From Spiroplasma helicoides (GTDB taxonomy: Bacteria; Bacillota_I; Bacilli_A; Mycoplasmatales; Mycoplasmataceae), in the NCBI RefSeq assembly GCF_001715535.1, contig NZ_CP017015.1, positions 868,001 to 932,000 on the forward strand: a stretch of 64,000 nucleotides of DNA. The letters run 5' to 3'. Both the position numbers and the translations under genes were made by a program. Shown piece after piece: positions 54,889-63,926 of the stretch (the first letter of the stretch is position 1; the number at the start of each line of letters is the position of its first letter). A model generated the notes under the pieces. The model made no database searches and was not told the origin of the DNA. It saw only the letters and a program-made list of their open reading frames with translations.

Positions 54889-56136
54889 CTATACTATACA
54901 TTCTACACTAAAATATTTTCTTTTTCCTTTTTTAACAATTATAGTTTGTTTAAATGCAAAAAACTTTTCATTAATTAAATCTTCTTCTTTAAAATCATTT
55001 TTTTCATTTATTGTAATTGCTTTATCTCTTATTAATTCTCTAGCCTCCCGATTTGACGAGGCTATTTTTGAATCAACCAAAAAATCGATAAATTTAATGT
55101 TTAATTTTGCGCTAGTATTAGGAATTGATTTACTTACTGATATCAATTCATCCTCAGATAAAGTATTTAACTTACCTGAAAACATTGCTTCAGTTACTTT
55201 AAGGGCTTTTTCATAGCCTTTTTCACCATGAACAAACTCAAGTACCTCTTTTGCAAGTCTTTTTTGACCTAGTCTTTTAAAAGGTTCTTTTTTATGTTCA
55301 TCTAATATTTTTTTTATTTCTTCGACTTCAACAACCGTTAAAAAATTAAACATTACTTCTAAATCTTCATCTTCTTGATTAACAAAAAATTGATACAACT
55401 CATATTCACTAGTTTTATTAGCATCTAGTCAAATAGTACCCGATTCACTTTTACCAAATTTATTTCCATCTCTTTTAGTCAATAACATCAATGTTAATCC
55501 GCATGCTTTTGAGTTTTCTTTACCTAATTTAGATGAAATATAATCAATTCCACTAGTTATATTTCCTCATTGATCAGAACCACCAAACTCAACTCAGCAT
55601 TCATATAACTTGTATAAATTATAAAAATCGTAAGCTTGAAGCATTGTGTAAGAAAATTCAGTTACGCTTATTCCTGTTTCAATTCTTGAAGCTATATTTT
55701 CTTTTGCAAGTAAATAAGCTATATTAAAGTCTTTACCTATATCTCTTAAAAAATCTATTAAAGACATTTTATTTAATCAATCTGCATTATTTATAACTTT
55801 TATATCAGGAATTAATTTATTTAGTTGTTTTTTAATTCCTTCTAAATTTTGTTCTACTTGACTAAGTGAGAGCAATTGTCTTTCAGCACCCTTAAACCTA
55901 GGATCACCAATCATACCTGTTGCTCCACCAACTATTGCTATTGGATTAAAACCAAACTCCCGAAAACGCTTTAAATTAATAATTTGTATTAAATGACCAA
56001 TATGAAGTGAATCAGCTGTTGGATCAAAACCACAATAAACACCAGCTCTGGCTTTTTGTGCTTGAATTAGCTTTTCTTCATTTGTAACTTGCTTCAAAAG
56101 ATTTCGATTTTTTAATTCCTCAATAATAGTTTTCAT
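54889..56136 (-). CDS. tyrS: Tyrosyl-tRNA synthetase
   Basis: Class I synthetase, 415 residues. HIGH motif LHIGHL at 44-49, GFDPTADS tyrosine-binding region before it, and KFGKS (KMSKS equivalent) near residue 225. A C-terminal S4-like RNA-binding domain (about 350-410, '[26 protein letters not shown]') closes the protein. No T-box leader is visible upstream. It starts 1 base after the YtxH-like gene stop. In Bacillus tyrS is next to rpsD, and here it lies about 4 kb away. Confidence 0.97.
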
Positions 56137-56137
56137 T

Positions 56138-56635
56138 TTAATTCTCCTTAGACTTGATTATTTCTTTTTTGTTGTCTCCTAGTTCACTCACATCACTACT
56201 CATACTTGCACTTACATCTTTTACTTGAGAATAAACTTCACTTGACTTATCAATTGCTTGAACAGTTATAATTGCTAAATCCTTTGCTATTGCCTGCATA
56301 TTTTTAGAATTTTTCATCTCTTTACCTATTTTTATAGATGTTTGACCAATTTTTTGCAACGCTTTATAAGCTAATTCCTTAGTTTGAGCTGCATCTAATT
56401 CATCACTGGCTTCTTTTACTTTATCCAATTTCATTTCAATACTTGCAACAACTTCATCACTTTCATTACCTTGAGATTTTTCTCAAGCTTCATCAATTGC
56501 AGCAATAAATCTTTTAATTTGAGGTCTATATTTTTTAATATAATCAACAAAATCGACTCTCAATTCAATCCCTTTTTTTGGAGCCAACATCATTCCTAGC
56601 ATCATTCATCCCGCTAATTTAAATAACTTTAACAT
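56138..56635 (-). CDS. YtxH-like membrane-associated protein
   Basis: 165 residues. A short hydrophobic N-terminal helix containing GWMMLGMMLAPKKGIELR (about 8-27; the 'LAP..G.E.R' is characteristic of YtxH proteins) is followed by a long helical, coiled-coil-like region. In Bacillus ytxH is a stress gene next to ytxG, and a YtxG-like gene lies directly upstream here. The function of the family is unclear. ATG 56635 follows GAGGT. Confidence 0.78.
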
Positions 56636-56649
56636 TTATATATACCTCA

Positions 56650-57003
56650 CTAATCATCAGAGTTTGCAAAATCTCTAAGTTTTTCAATCATTTTGTACAT
56701 AAAATCTTTATTTTTTGTAGCAACTTTAACTCATGTTTTAACATTTCTTTTTGCAAAAGCATCAAATATGTCAATATAATTAGAAACTCTAGCAACGGTG
56801 TCAACAGTTGCATTTAACATCTCTGATTTATATGTTAAATCTTCAAAATAGTAGTCCACTTTTTTAGCAGCTATACCAACCTTACGTAAAGTTATTATTG
56901 TATATAAGACCAATATGATTGCCAAAACAACTAAAACAATTATTAAAATTGTCTGAGTTCTGTCTAATGATTCTGTTTCTGCAAGTAAATTATTATAAAA
57001 CAT
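56650..57003 (-). CDS. YtxG/DUF948-like membrane protein
   Basis: 117 residues. One N-terminal helix (about 18-40, ILIIVLVVLAIILVLYTIITLRKV), then a coiled-coil-like region with 'VDYYFEDLTYKSEMLNATVDTVARVSNYID', as in DUF948 (YtxG) proteins. ATG 57003 with AAGGAGA. Its stop is 14 bases before the YtxH-like start. The pairing with the YtxH-like gene supports the call. Role unknown. Confidence 0.78.
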
Positions 57004-57126
57004 TCTATATTCTCCTTAAAATGTATCAAATAAATTATACATTATTAATAATATAAAACTTATTTTAATAATGTATAAAATAAAAAGTTTTAAAAAAATA
57101 TCTGACTAATAGATGAAATTTTAAAA

Positions 57127-57855
57127 CTATTTTTTAGACTTATTATTAAATTTATCTACTTCTTGTGTTCATGAAGAGTCTCTTTTTCTTTCTTCAAGCG
57201 CTGCTGCTTTATCTGGTTGAACAAAGTCTGAAGCGTTTATATGATTAGACCAATTAAATGAATGTTTGTTTTTGTTATCGCTATTTCTTAAATTCATAAG
57301 CCTATTAACTCTTGCTGTTTCAGCATTAAAGGCTTTATTGTATATTTTTGATCTTCTTTCTTGAAGACTCATATTAGGGTAAAAAGTTGCTGTTATATTT
57401 TCTAAATTTTCTTGAATTTCATTCAACTTGTTGATATAGTCATCTTTCATATCGATTGTTTTTGATATTTCATCTTCATCATAACCACGTTGACGCATTC
57501 TTTCAATTTTTCTATCAAATTTTGAAACAAGTTTGCTAACTTTTTGACCTTCTTTTATAAGACTTTTTTGCTCTTTATGAACAATTCTATCCGCTTTTTT
57601 GTATTCTTCTTGAATTGTTGTAACAGTTTGTTCAATATTTTTCTTTTGTTCTGCATTAAATGGTAAGTCTTTTACTTTTCTTGGTTTAATCAAAATTAAA
57701 TTTTCTTTTTGTTCTTTTTTTCTTTCATCTTTTCTAGACGGAATAAAATATTGAACTGGTTTTGGGTTCATCAATCTCTCAGTATTTTTTATTTCTTCAA
57801 TTCTATCTTTTACATTAGAATTCAATAAACTTTTAGTTTCTTTTTCATTTCCCAT
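57127..57855 (-). CDS. Charged coiled-coil protein, unknown (242 aa)
   Basis: Not recognised. Very rich in Lys, Glu, Arg and Asn, with heptad-like helices around residues 70-150 (for example 'KADRIVHKEQKSLIKEGQKVSKLVSKFDRKIERMRQRGYDEDEI'). No signal peptide or membrane segment. Its C-terminal end runs past a TGA Trp codon to TAG 57127. ATG 57855 follows GGGTGA. The next gene upstream (57929) has similar composition, so the two could be interacting or paralogous; this is inference. Confidence 0.75.
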
Positions 57856-57928
57856 ATCAATCACCCATTATCTATAATATTTTATCTAATTTTCAAAGGA
57901 ATGTAAAATATATGGAATAATATAATTT

Positions 57929-58816
57929 TTAAGAATTTTTTTTAATTAATTCTTCTATTTCTTTAATCTTTTTAGTTAAATATTTTTCCTTGGCCTCATT
58001 GCTTGCAAATTTTTTACTTTTAAACTCATTTAAACTTTCTTCTGCATCTTTTTCAGCTTTTTCTTTTTTTAATAATTTTAAATAATTTATTTTATGTTTT
58101 AACTCATCTTCCAAATAATCTAAATGAGTTTCTAAGTTTTTTTGAGATGCTTTTTCAAATTGATTTATGCTTTTTCTCTGCGGTATTGAAAAGAAAGGTC
58201 TTTGCTCATTTTCTTCACTTTTACCATTTGAAAAACTAAAGCTTTTTGCTTGCTCACGCTTTTCTTGAGCTTCCTTAGAAAGTCTCAACTTTCTAGCTAA
58301 ATCAGTTTCAAAAGTATGTTCAGAAACACTATTTTTTTCATTAAACTCTTTAATTCTGGTTGAATATGACATATTATTTTTAGATTTGCTTAAATCGGTA
58401 TATAGGTCTTCACTCGCAGCAGAACCACCATGTTTTTTTAATTCTTCAATTCTATGTAATTTAGCAATTATAGGATCATTTTCTAATATTTCATTTTGAA
58501 TACGACTTGAGTTACTTCTAGCCTTATCAATAATTGAGCTTAAAATACCTTTTGGCTTTTGCTTGTTTTCTTTATGTATGTTTTTTCGCATTTTTTCTAA
58601 TTTAGCTGCTATTTCAGTGGTTTCTTCATTACTAGAATTTGCAACAAACTCTTTAGTTGCTTCATCAAAAGATGGCGCAGAAGAGTCGTCTGCAAAAACT
58701 GGTTCTCTGTTAAGTAAAGGGTCATCATTGTACGTTCAATGATTAGGTACTCTTTCTTCTTCTAATTTAGCATACTCACTTTTACTAGCGCTTTTCTTTT
58801 TTTTACCTATTCCCAT
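57929..58816 (-). CDS. Charged coiled-coil protein, unknown (295 aa)
   Basis: Not recognised. Opens MGIGKKKKSASKSEY, has an Asp/Ser-rich stretch near residues 35-60, then long Lys/Glu-rich predicted helices to the end ('HLDYLEDELKHKINYLKLLKKEKAEKDAEESL'). Soluble by sequence. ATG 58816 follows GAGGTGAC at ideal spacing. A TGA Trp near residue 26 truncates it under the standard code. It follows pncB by about 20 bases on the same strand. Confidence 0.75.
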
Positions 58817-58836
58817 TTAAGTCACCTCTTATTTAC

Positions 58837-59880
58837 TTAAATATATTTTATACTTTTTATTCTACTTGAACTAATATTTCCTCTTCCGACTTTAGCTTGA
58901 TTTTTCCCATCAATTCGTACTAGATCTCCTGTAAAACTTATTTTATTTTTTACAATGGCTTCTCCAACACCATAAACATCTACTGGAGTATTTTCTTTTT
59001 CAAATCACTTTATTTTGTTTTCATCAAAACCAGAAGAAACAATGATTTTTACATTATTATGCCCTTTTTCATCTAATGCTAATCTTAATTTTTTAATTAA
59101 AGTTGGATTTACACCATGTAATTCATTTTCTTGTTCAGTTAACCCTTGCAAAGATTTATCAACCAAAGCCATAGATGTGTCTACTCTTACTGCAAACAAT
59201 TTATCCTTGAAGTGATTTGCCACAAGCAAACTATCATTTATACAATCATTATTATAATCAACTAAAACAACTAAATTATTATCACGAAAAGTGTCTTTGT
59301 AAGCTTGTGCAGCTTTTATTAAATCACCATCAAATGAAGCTATTAGTGCATGCGGCATTGTTCCTTGTAAATATGGTTTAGTTTGTGTATATTCAAAACT
59401 TGCATAAGTGACAAGATTGTTGATACCCCCAACAATAGAAGCATAACCATCAATTTGTTGATTTACATATGCATCAGCTCTATCATTCATATTCAAGATT
59501 GATTTACCATTAGCAGCCTTTTTCAAATTATAAGCATTTGTAGCAATAGTTGAAGCTCTAGCCAAAATTCCATCAAATAATCCTTCAAAATGAGCAAATT
59601 GAGAATATTTACCAGTAATCTTTAGAACTGGTTCATTAGGCATAACTACATCTCCATCACTTAAGCCTTTAATGTCCAGGTCTTTTGCTCCACTTTGCTT
59701 CAAAATTTCACAAATTAAAGATATTCCACAAACAACAGTATTTTCTTTTCTTTGAAATCACTGCATTGTGACTTTTTGATTGGGTTTATAAATATCTAGA
59801 ATTTCTTTAGTCTTTTGAAAATAATCAGCATTATAATAATCTTCAAATATTTTAGAATCAATATTAAATTTAAAGTTCAT
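58837..59880 (-). CDS. pncB: Nicotinate phosphoribosyltransferase
   Basis: Makes nicotinate mononucleotide from nicotinate and PRPP for NAD synthesis. 347 residues. Family motifs: an N-terminal YYNADYF stretch, QWFQRKENTVVCG, GKYSQFAHFEGLFDGILAR, and a conserved FDGDL...VLVDYNND region. A C-terminal IIVSSGFDENKIKWFEKENTPVDVYGVGEAIV precedes the end. The ATG overlaps the ytpR stop (TAATG). Shorter than many bacterial PncB (around 390-490), closer to the compact Gram-positive/mollicute type. Confidence 0.9.
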
Positions 59881-60461
59881 TATAATATACTCCAAATAGT
59901 TTTTCCAATAAGACTTTTATCATTTGTTAACTCAATGATTCCGGCATTATTATATTTTTCATCTATTATTCCAAGTTCCTTGGCACTACATAGCATCCCA
60001 AATGAATCATACCCTTTTAGAGAACCCTTTAAAATTTGCATACCATTTGGTAAAAATGACCCAACTGTTGCTAAACATGTGATAAGTCCTTTTTTAACGT
60101 TTTTAGCTCCACAAACAACTTGAATAACTTGTGAACCGTCATTTACTTGACACAATGATAAATGAGTACCTTCTATTGGTTTACAATCTTCAACTAATGA
60201 AATTACAAATTGACTATCCATTTTATCCATTTCAATATGATTTTTTAATGTTGCTTTAACATAATCATATAATTTTTCATCTTCAAGCTTAAAATCGCTA
60301 TTCTTATTTAAAACAGGACTAAAAATATTGGCCCCTACTAAGTTATCTTCGTTATAAAGTAACACAATATTATTATCTTTTTTAATAGAATTAATTTCTT
60401 TATCCTTAAATTTCACCATTAATACATCAAATTGTTTATTGTAATTTGCAAATATCTTCAT
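59880..60461 (-). CDS. ytpR: YtpR-like tRNA-binding domain protein
   Basis: 193 residues. An N-terminal YtpR-type region (1-90; 'FANYNKQFDVLMVKFKD', 'LVGANIFSP') precedes an EMAP-like OB fold that binds tRNA ('FVISLVEDCKPIEGTHLSLCQVNDGSQVIQVVCGAKNVKKGLITCLATVGSFLPNG', then 'DSFGMLCSAKELG'). These are stand-alone homologues of the PheT N-terminal domain; the biological role is not settled. ATG 60461 follows GAGGAG; the reading from 60500 has no ribosome site. Coupled to pncB. Confidence 0.85.
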   Translation of the reverse strand: MKIFANYNKQFDVLMVKFKDKEINSIKKDNNIVLLYNEDNLVGANIFSPVLNKNSDFKLEDEKLYDYVKATLKNHIEMDKMDSQFVISLVEDCKPIEGTHLSLCQVNDGSQVIQVVCGAKNVKKGLITCLATVGSFLPNGMQILKGSLKGYDSFGMLCSAKELGIIDEKYNNAGIIELTNDKSLIGKTIWSIL

Positions 60462-60607
60462 TTCTTTTCTCCTCAATGTGTTGGAATAATTATAAAACAA
60501 TTATATAATAAAAATGTCTTGTATTTAATATACCATTTTAAATTGGTGGAATATTAGTTTGGTTTTAAGACACATTTAATACAGTAAATAGATAATGGAG
60601 AATCTAA

Positions 60608-61444
60608 ATGAAAATAGCTATTGTTATAGATTCATCTGCTGGTATAAAGGATACAAAAAATTATAAAGATTTGTTTTTAGTTCCGCTTATGATTACAAAA
60701 GAAGATGATGAGCAAATTAAAGACGACGAAAATTTTAGCAATGATGAGTTTTACAAATTAAACGATGATCAATTACTTAGAACTTCTCAATCAATCCCTG
60801 GGGATATGATGGGTAAATGAGATGAATTACTAAAAGAGTATGATCAGGTATTGTGTTTATTGCTTTCAAAAGGTTTGTCAGGACAGTTTAATACATTCAA
60901 AATGTTTTCAAACGAAAACGAATACAAAAATAAAGTATTTGTTGTTGATACAAATGGTGTTAGCATTGTTTTAAAAAAACAAATTTTAAAAGCAATTCAG
61001 TTAAGAGATCAAGGTAAAAATGCTCAAGAAATTATGGAAATAATTGAAAGTGAAAACACATCTTTTAATTGTTTTATTATACCTAAATCTTTAAAACAGC
61101 TTGTTAGAGGTGGGAGAATAACAAAGGCTGCAGCGGCAATGGCTAAGTTGCTTAAAATTACCCCCATTTTAAAATATAATGGAGAGATAGATAAAGAAAG
61201 CAAAACAAGAACATTTAAAAAAGCAATTGAAAATGCTATTGATTTGCTAGAGTCAAGAACAAAATCTAAAGCAAAAATTATGGATTTATCATATTCTAGA
61301 GTAGATGATGAAGTTCTTAAAATGGTTAAAGAACTTATCGAGAGTAAAGGATTTAAATTAGGGATTATCGAAGAAATACCAAATACAATAACTTGTCATA
61401 CAGGTAGAGAAACATTTGCTTTAGCAATATGAGATAATGATTAA
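60608..61444 (+). CDS. DegV family fatty-acid-binding protein (FakB type), copy 1
   Basis: 278 residues. DegV proteins hold fatty acids for FakA. Opening 'IAIVIDSSAGIK' has the DSS motif near residues 8-10; 'LRTSQSIPGDM', a middle 'VLCLLLSKGLSGQF' and 'VRGGRITKAAAAMAKLLKITPIL' follow, with 'CHTGRETFALAIW' at the end. The two TGA Trp codons hide parts of it. ATG follows GGAG. The next DegV gene begins 23 bases after its stop. FakB copies in other bacteria differ in fatty acid preference (saturated or unsaturated). Confidence 0.93.
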
Positions 61445-61467
61445 AACAAATAAAGGCGGTAAATATT

Positions 61468-62319
61468 ATGAAAATAGGAATTTTAGTTGATAGTTCGTCA
61501 GGACTTACAAATGAAACTACTAAAAATACAAATATTGAGGTTCTTCCTCTACATATATTAGTTGAAAATACAAAAGATTACTTAGATACACAAGAAATCA
61601 AAACGGAATTTAAAATTTATGACCAAATAAAAAATAAAGTACATGTAACAACTAGTCAAGCTTCACCTGGAGAATTAACTGAAAAATATGAAAAAATGCT
61701 AAAAAAATATGATCATATAATTCACTTATCAATTCCATCAAATTTATCAGGTATGTTTCAAACATCAGTTATGGTTTCAAAAATGGATGAATTTGCAGGT
61801 AGAGTAACTGTTTTAAATCACTTTTTAGCAGCAAATATATTAGCTAAAATAGCATTTAAGTTTAATGAAATGGTAAAAAATGAGAATATTCAAATTGAAG
61901 ATTTTCAAAAAGAGATTGACGAATGATCAAAAAACTCATTATTATATTTAATACCAAGTGATTATAGCAGTTTAGCTAAAGGCGGAAGAGCAAAATCTGT
62001 TTTATTATCTGTATTAAAATTGTTCAAAACAAAATTGGCTATTCAATGAGAGGAAAAACCAAGAAAAGGTGGTATAAGTAGAACAATAACGGGGTTAATA
62101 GAAAAACTATATGACGCAATTGTTACAAAATTTAAAGAGAAGTTTAAATTACTTCTTGTTTATACGGAAGTTGTTTCTCAAAAATTAATAGAAACAATTA
62201 GAGAAAAAATGAATCTTAAGAAAATAAATTACCAAGAGGAAATACTTCCCACATCATTTGCTTGTCATGCTGGTCTAGACACAGTTGCAATAATTGCATA
62301 TAAAGAAGAATTAGAATAA
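61468..62319 (+). CDS. DegV family fatty-acid-binding protein (FakB type), copy 2
   Basis: 283 residues, tandem paralogue of the previous gene: 'IGILVDSSSGLTNET', 'VTTSQASPGEL', 'HLSIPSNLSGMFQTSV', 'SSLAKGGRAKSVLLSVLKLFKTKLAIQW' and a terminal 'CHAGLDTVAII'. Divergence from copy 1 is high outside these motifs, suggesting different ligands rather than recent duplication. Start ATG with AAAGGCGG. A terminator follows. Confidence 0.93.
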
Positions 62320-62321
62320 AA

Positions 62322-62360
62322 TATAAAAAAGGCAATCAAATATAGTTGCCTTTTTATTTT
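62322..62360 (+). terminator. Terminator after the DegV pair
   Basis: Stem AAAAAGGCAA/TTGCCTTTTT with an AT loop and a T run, just after the stop of DegV copy 2. Confidence 0.9.
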
Positions 62361-62372
62361 TTTGTTTAAACT

Positions 62373-62448
62373 TGGCAGGGATAGCAGGACTTGAACCCAC
62401 GACACTCGGATTTGGAGTCCGATGTTCTACCAACTGAACTATATCCCT
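62373..62448 (-). tRNA. tRNA-Trp (CCA anticodon, reads UGG)
   Basis: 76 bases. Acceptor AGGGATA pairs with TATCCCT, G is the discriminator and CCA is encoded. Anticodon stem CGGA/TCCG, loop CT-CCA-AA. It is second in the tandem after tRNA-Trp(UCA) and separated from it by a hairpin. Confidence 0.97.
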
Positions 62449-62449
62449 A

Positions 62450-62486
62450 AGAAAAACCCCACTATTACTAGCGGGGTTATATTTTT
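62450..62486 (-). terminator. Terminator or attenuator between the two tRNA-Trp genes
   Basis: Minus-strand stem AACCCCGC/GTGGGGTT followed by TTTTC. It lies after the UCA gene and before the CCA gene, so it would limit transcription of the CCA gene. Confidence 0.8.
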
Positions 62487-62491
62487 TAATT

Positions 62492-62567
62492 TGGCAGGGG
62501 TAGCAGGACTTGAACCCACGACACTCGGATTTGAAGTCCGATGTTCTACCAACTGAACTATACCCCT
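62492..62567 (-). tRNA. tRNA-Trp (UCA anticodon, reads UGA and UGG)
   Basis: 76 bases. Acceptor AGGGGTA/TACCCCT with encoded CCA. Anticodon loop CT-TCA-AA. This tRNA is the direct cause of UGA = Trp in this genome. First of the tandem. It differs from the CCA copy at only a few positions, including the anticodon and the acceptor and arm bases. Confidence 0.98.
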
Positions 62568-62582
62568 AACAATAACTATTAA

Positions 62583-62588
62583 ATTATA
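62583..62588 (-). promoter_or_regulatory. -10 box of the tRNA-Trp unit
   Basis: TATAAT on the minus strand 15 bases before tRNA-Trp(UCA). No second -10 box is seen before the CCA gene. Confidence 0.5.
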
Positions 62589-62619
62589 CAATAAAATGAT
62601 AAATTAATAGTTATTTTTT

Positions 62620-63054
62620 TTATTTTTTACAGTCACTGCATAAACCGTGAAGTTCAAGTTTAAAATGTTCTAAATCAAAATCAATACTTTCAGTTATTCT
62701 TTTTAAATGCAATAATAATTCATTATCCAATGATGAACTAGCAATATGGTCAAACTTTCCACATTTATGACACTTCAAATGTGTTAATTGAGGTGAAATT
62801 GCTTCATATATTATTTGTTTACCATTAATTGTATTAGCAAATAATAAATGAAGTTCCAACAATAAATCTATATTGTTATATACAGACATAATGTTTACAT
62901 TTTCTATTTCATTTTCCAATTCACTTATAAGCTCATTTACTGTGAAATGTCTTCTTGTTGAAAGTATCTTTAAAATTGATTGTCTAACATTAGTTAACTT
63001 TATTTTTTTTTCTTTAAAAATCTTTAAGTATTCATCATACAATGAGTCATTCAT
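62620..63054 (-). CDS. fur: Fur-family metal/peroxide-responsive repressor
   Basis: 144 residues. A winged-helix DNA-binding half (about 10-85, 'KLTNVRQSILKILSTRRHFTVNELISELE') precedes a metal/dimer half with Cys95/Cys98 (CHKCG) and C-terminal Cys139/Cys142 (CSDC), the structural zinc tetrad of Fur/PerR/Zur. Sequence alone does not tell Fur from PerR or Zur. It starts 1 base after the acpP stop and is therefore coupled to it, an unusual pairing. Confidence 0.9.
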   Translation of the reverse strand: MNDSLYDEYLKIFKEKKIKLTNVRQSILKILSTRRHFTVNELISELENEIENVNIMSVYNNIDLLLELHLLFANTINGKQIIYEAISPQLTHLKCHKCGKFDHIASSSLDNELLLHLKRITESIDFDLEHFKLELHGLCSDCKK

Positions 63055-63055
63055 T

Positions 63056-63283
63056 TTATTGTTTTACCAGATTTTCTATTACTTTAACCAAATCATTCAC
63101 TGTTTTAATTTCTAATAATTGATCATCTGATAATGATACATTAAGTTTTTCTTCAAGTTGGACTATCATATCCATTAAATCTAGTGAATCAAGCCCTAAG
63201 CTTCTAAACTCACTATCTCCTACTATATTTCCTTTTGCACCTCTATTAATTAGAGTTTTTTTAATTTCTTCAAAATAGTTCAT
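63056..63283 (-). CDS. acpP: Acyl carrier protein
   Basis: 75 residues. The 4'-phosphopantetheine site is Ser33 in GLDSLDLM, with helices before and after as in AcpP ('VGDSEFRSLGLDSLDLMDMIVQLEEKLNVSL'). It carries acyl groups for PlsX. In most Firmicutes acpP lies between the fab genes and rnc; here it is far from plsX-rnc. Its start lies after a weak ribosome site, and fur follows immediately. Confidence 0.95.
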   Translation of the reverse strand: MNYFEEIKKTLINRGAKGNIVGDSEFRSLGLDSLDLMDMIVQLEEKLNVSLSDDQLLEIKTVNDLVKVIENLVKQ

Positions 63284-63326
63284 ATTTTTTCACCAAACCT
63301 TATCCTTTATATTGTAATTGATAATT

Positions 63327-63926
63327 TCAAAAAATGTCAGTTTTTAAAAATTTTGCACTATTATAAAAAACCTTTACTCTTTTTGGGTACTTTTTATCGT
63401 CAAATTTAAAGTTTATATTTATTTGACTATTTTTAGGACCTAATTTATTAAGTTCTTTTAAGAATTGCACTTTAAAATTGTCTTTTTTAATATAGGGCTG
63501 ATAGTTATTAAAGCCTATAAAGTTTATTTTTTGTTGTTTTGTGAATGTTATTCTAAGACTTTTTTCCATAAAATCGGGTTTTTCCATAACTATTTCCTGT
63601 TTTTCACTAGTTTTGGGACTATTTATCTTAGATTCTTCTTTTGGTTTGGTTTTTGGAAGATTTGCGGATATGTTATTATCGTTATGATCATCATTTTTAG
63701 AACTATTATCTATATTATTTTTATTTTCTTCATTTTTAGGAGAGTTTGAATTTGGCTCACCAGAGTCTTCGTTATTGTTGTTTTCAAGTTTATTTTCATC
63801 AATAACCACATCAGTTTTATTTAATAAATAATTTCTAATTAAAAAGAAGGTGGTTGTACTAATTAATGAAACCAATAGCAATATAGGGACCATTATTTTA
63901 AATAACTTTTTTTTCATTTTTTTCAA
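63327..63926 (-). CDS. Membrane-anchored protein with a low-complexity stalk, unknown
   Basis: 199 residues if started at TTG 63926 (AAGGAG 4 bases away); ATG 63917 is an alternative. N-terminal helix (about 10-31), then an Asn/Glu/Lys/Ser/Pro-rich stalk (about 40-110), then a compact C-terminal part (about 118-199) with hydrophobic and Lys-rich strands. Predicted to face outward. No family recognised. It overlaps the end of the upstream gene. Confidence 0.72.
   Translation of the reverse strand: MKKMKKKLFKIMVPILLLVSLISTTTFFLIRNYLLNKTDVVIDENKLENNNNEDSGEPNSNSPKNEENKNNIDNSSKNDDHNDNNISANLPKTKPKEESKINSPKTSEKQEIVMEKPDFMEKSLRITFTKQQKINFIGFNNYQPYIKKDNFKVQFLKELNKLGPKNSQININFKFDDKKYPKRVKVFYNSAKFLKTDIF

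Noticed and set aside
55777-56200. T-box riboswitch before tyrS
   Set aside because: tyrS begins 1 base after the preceding gene, leaving no room for a leader, and no T-box core was seen.
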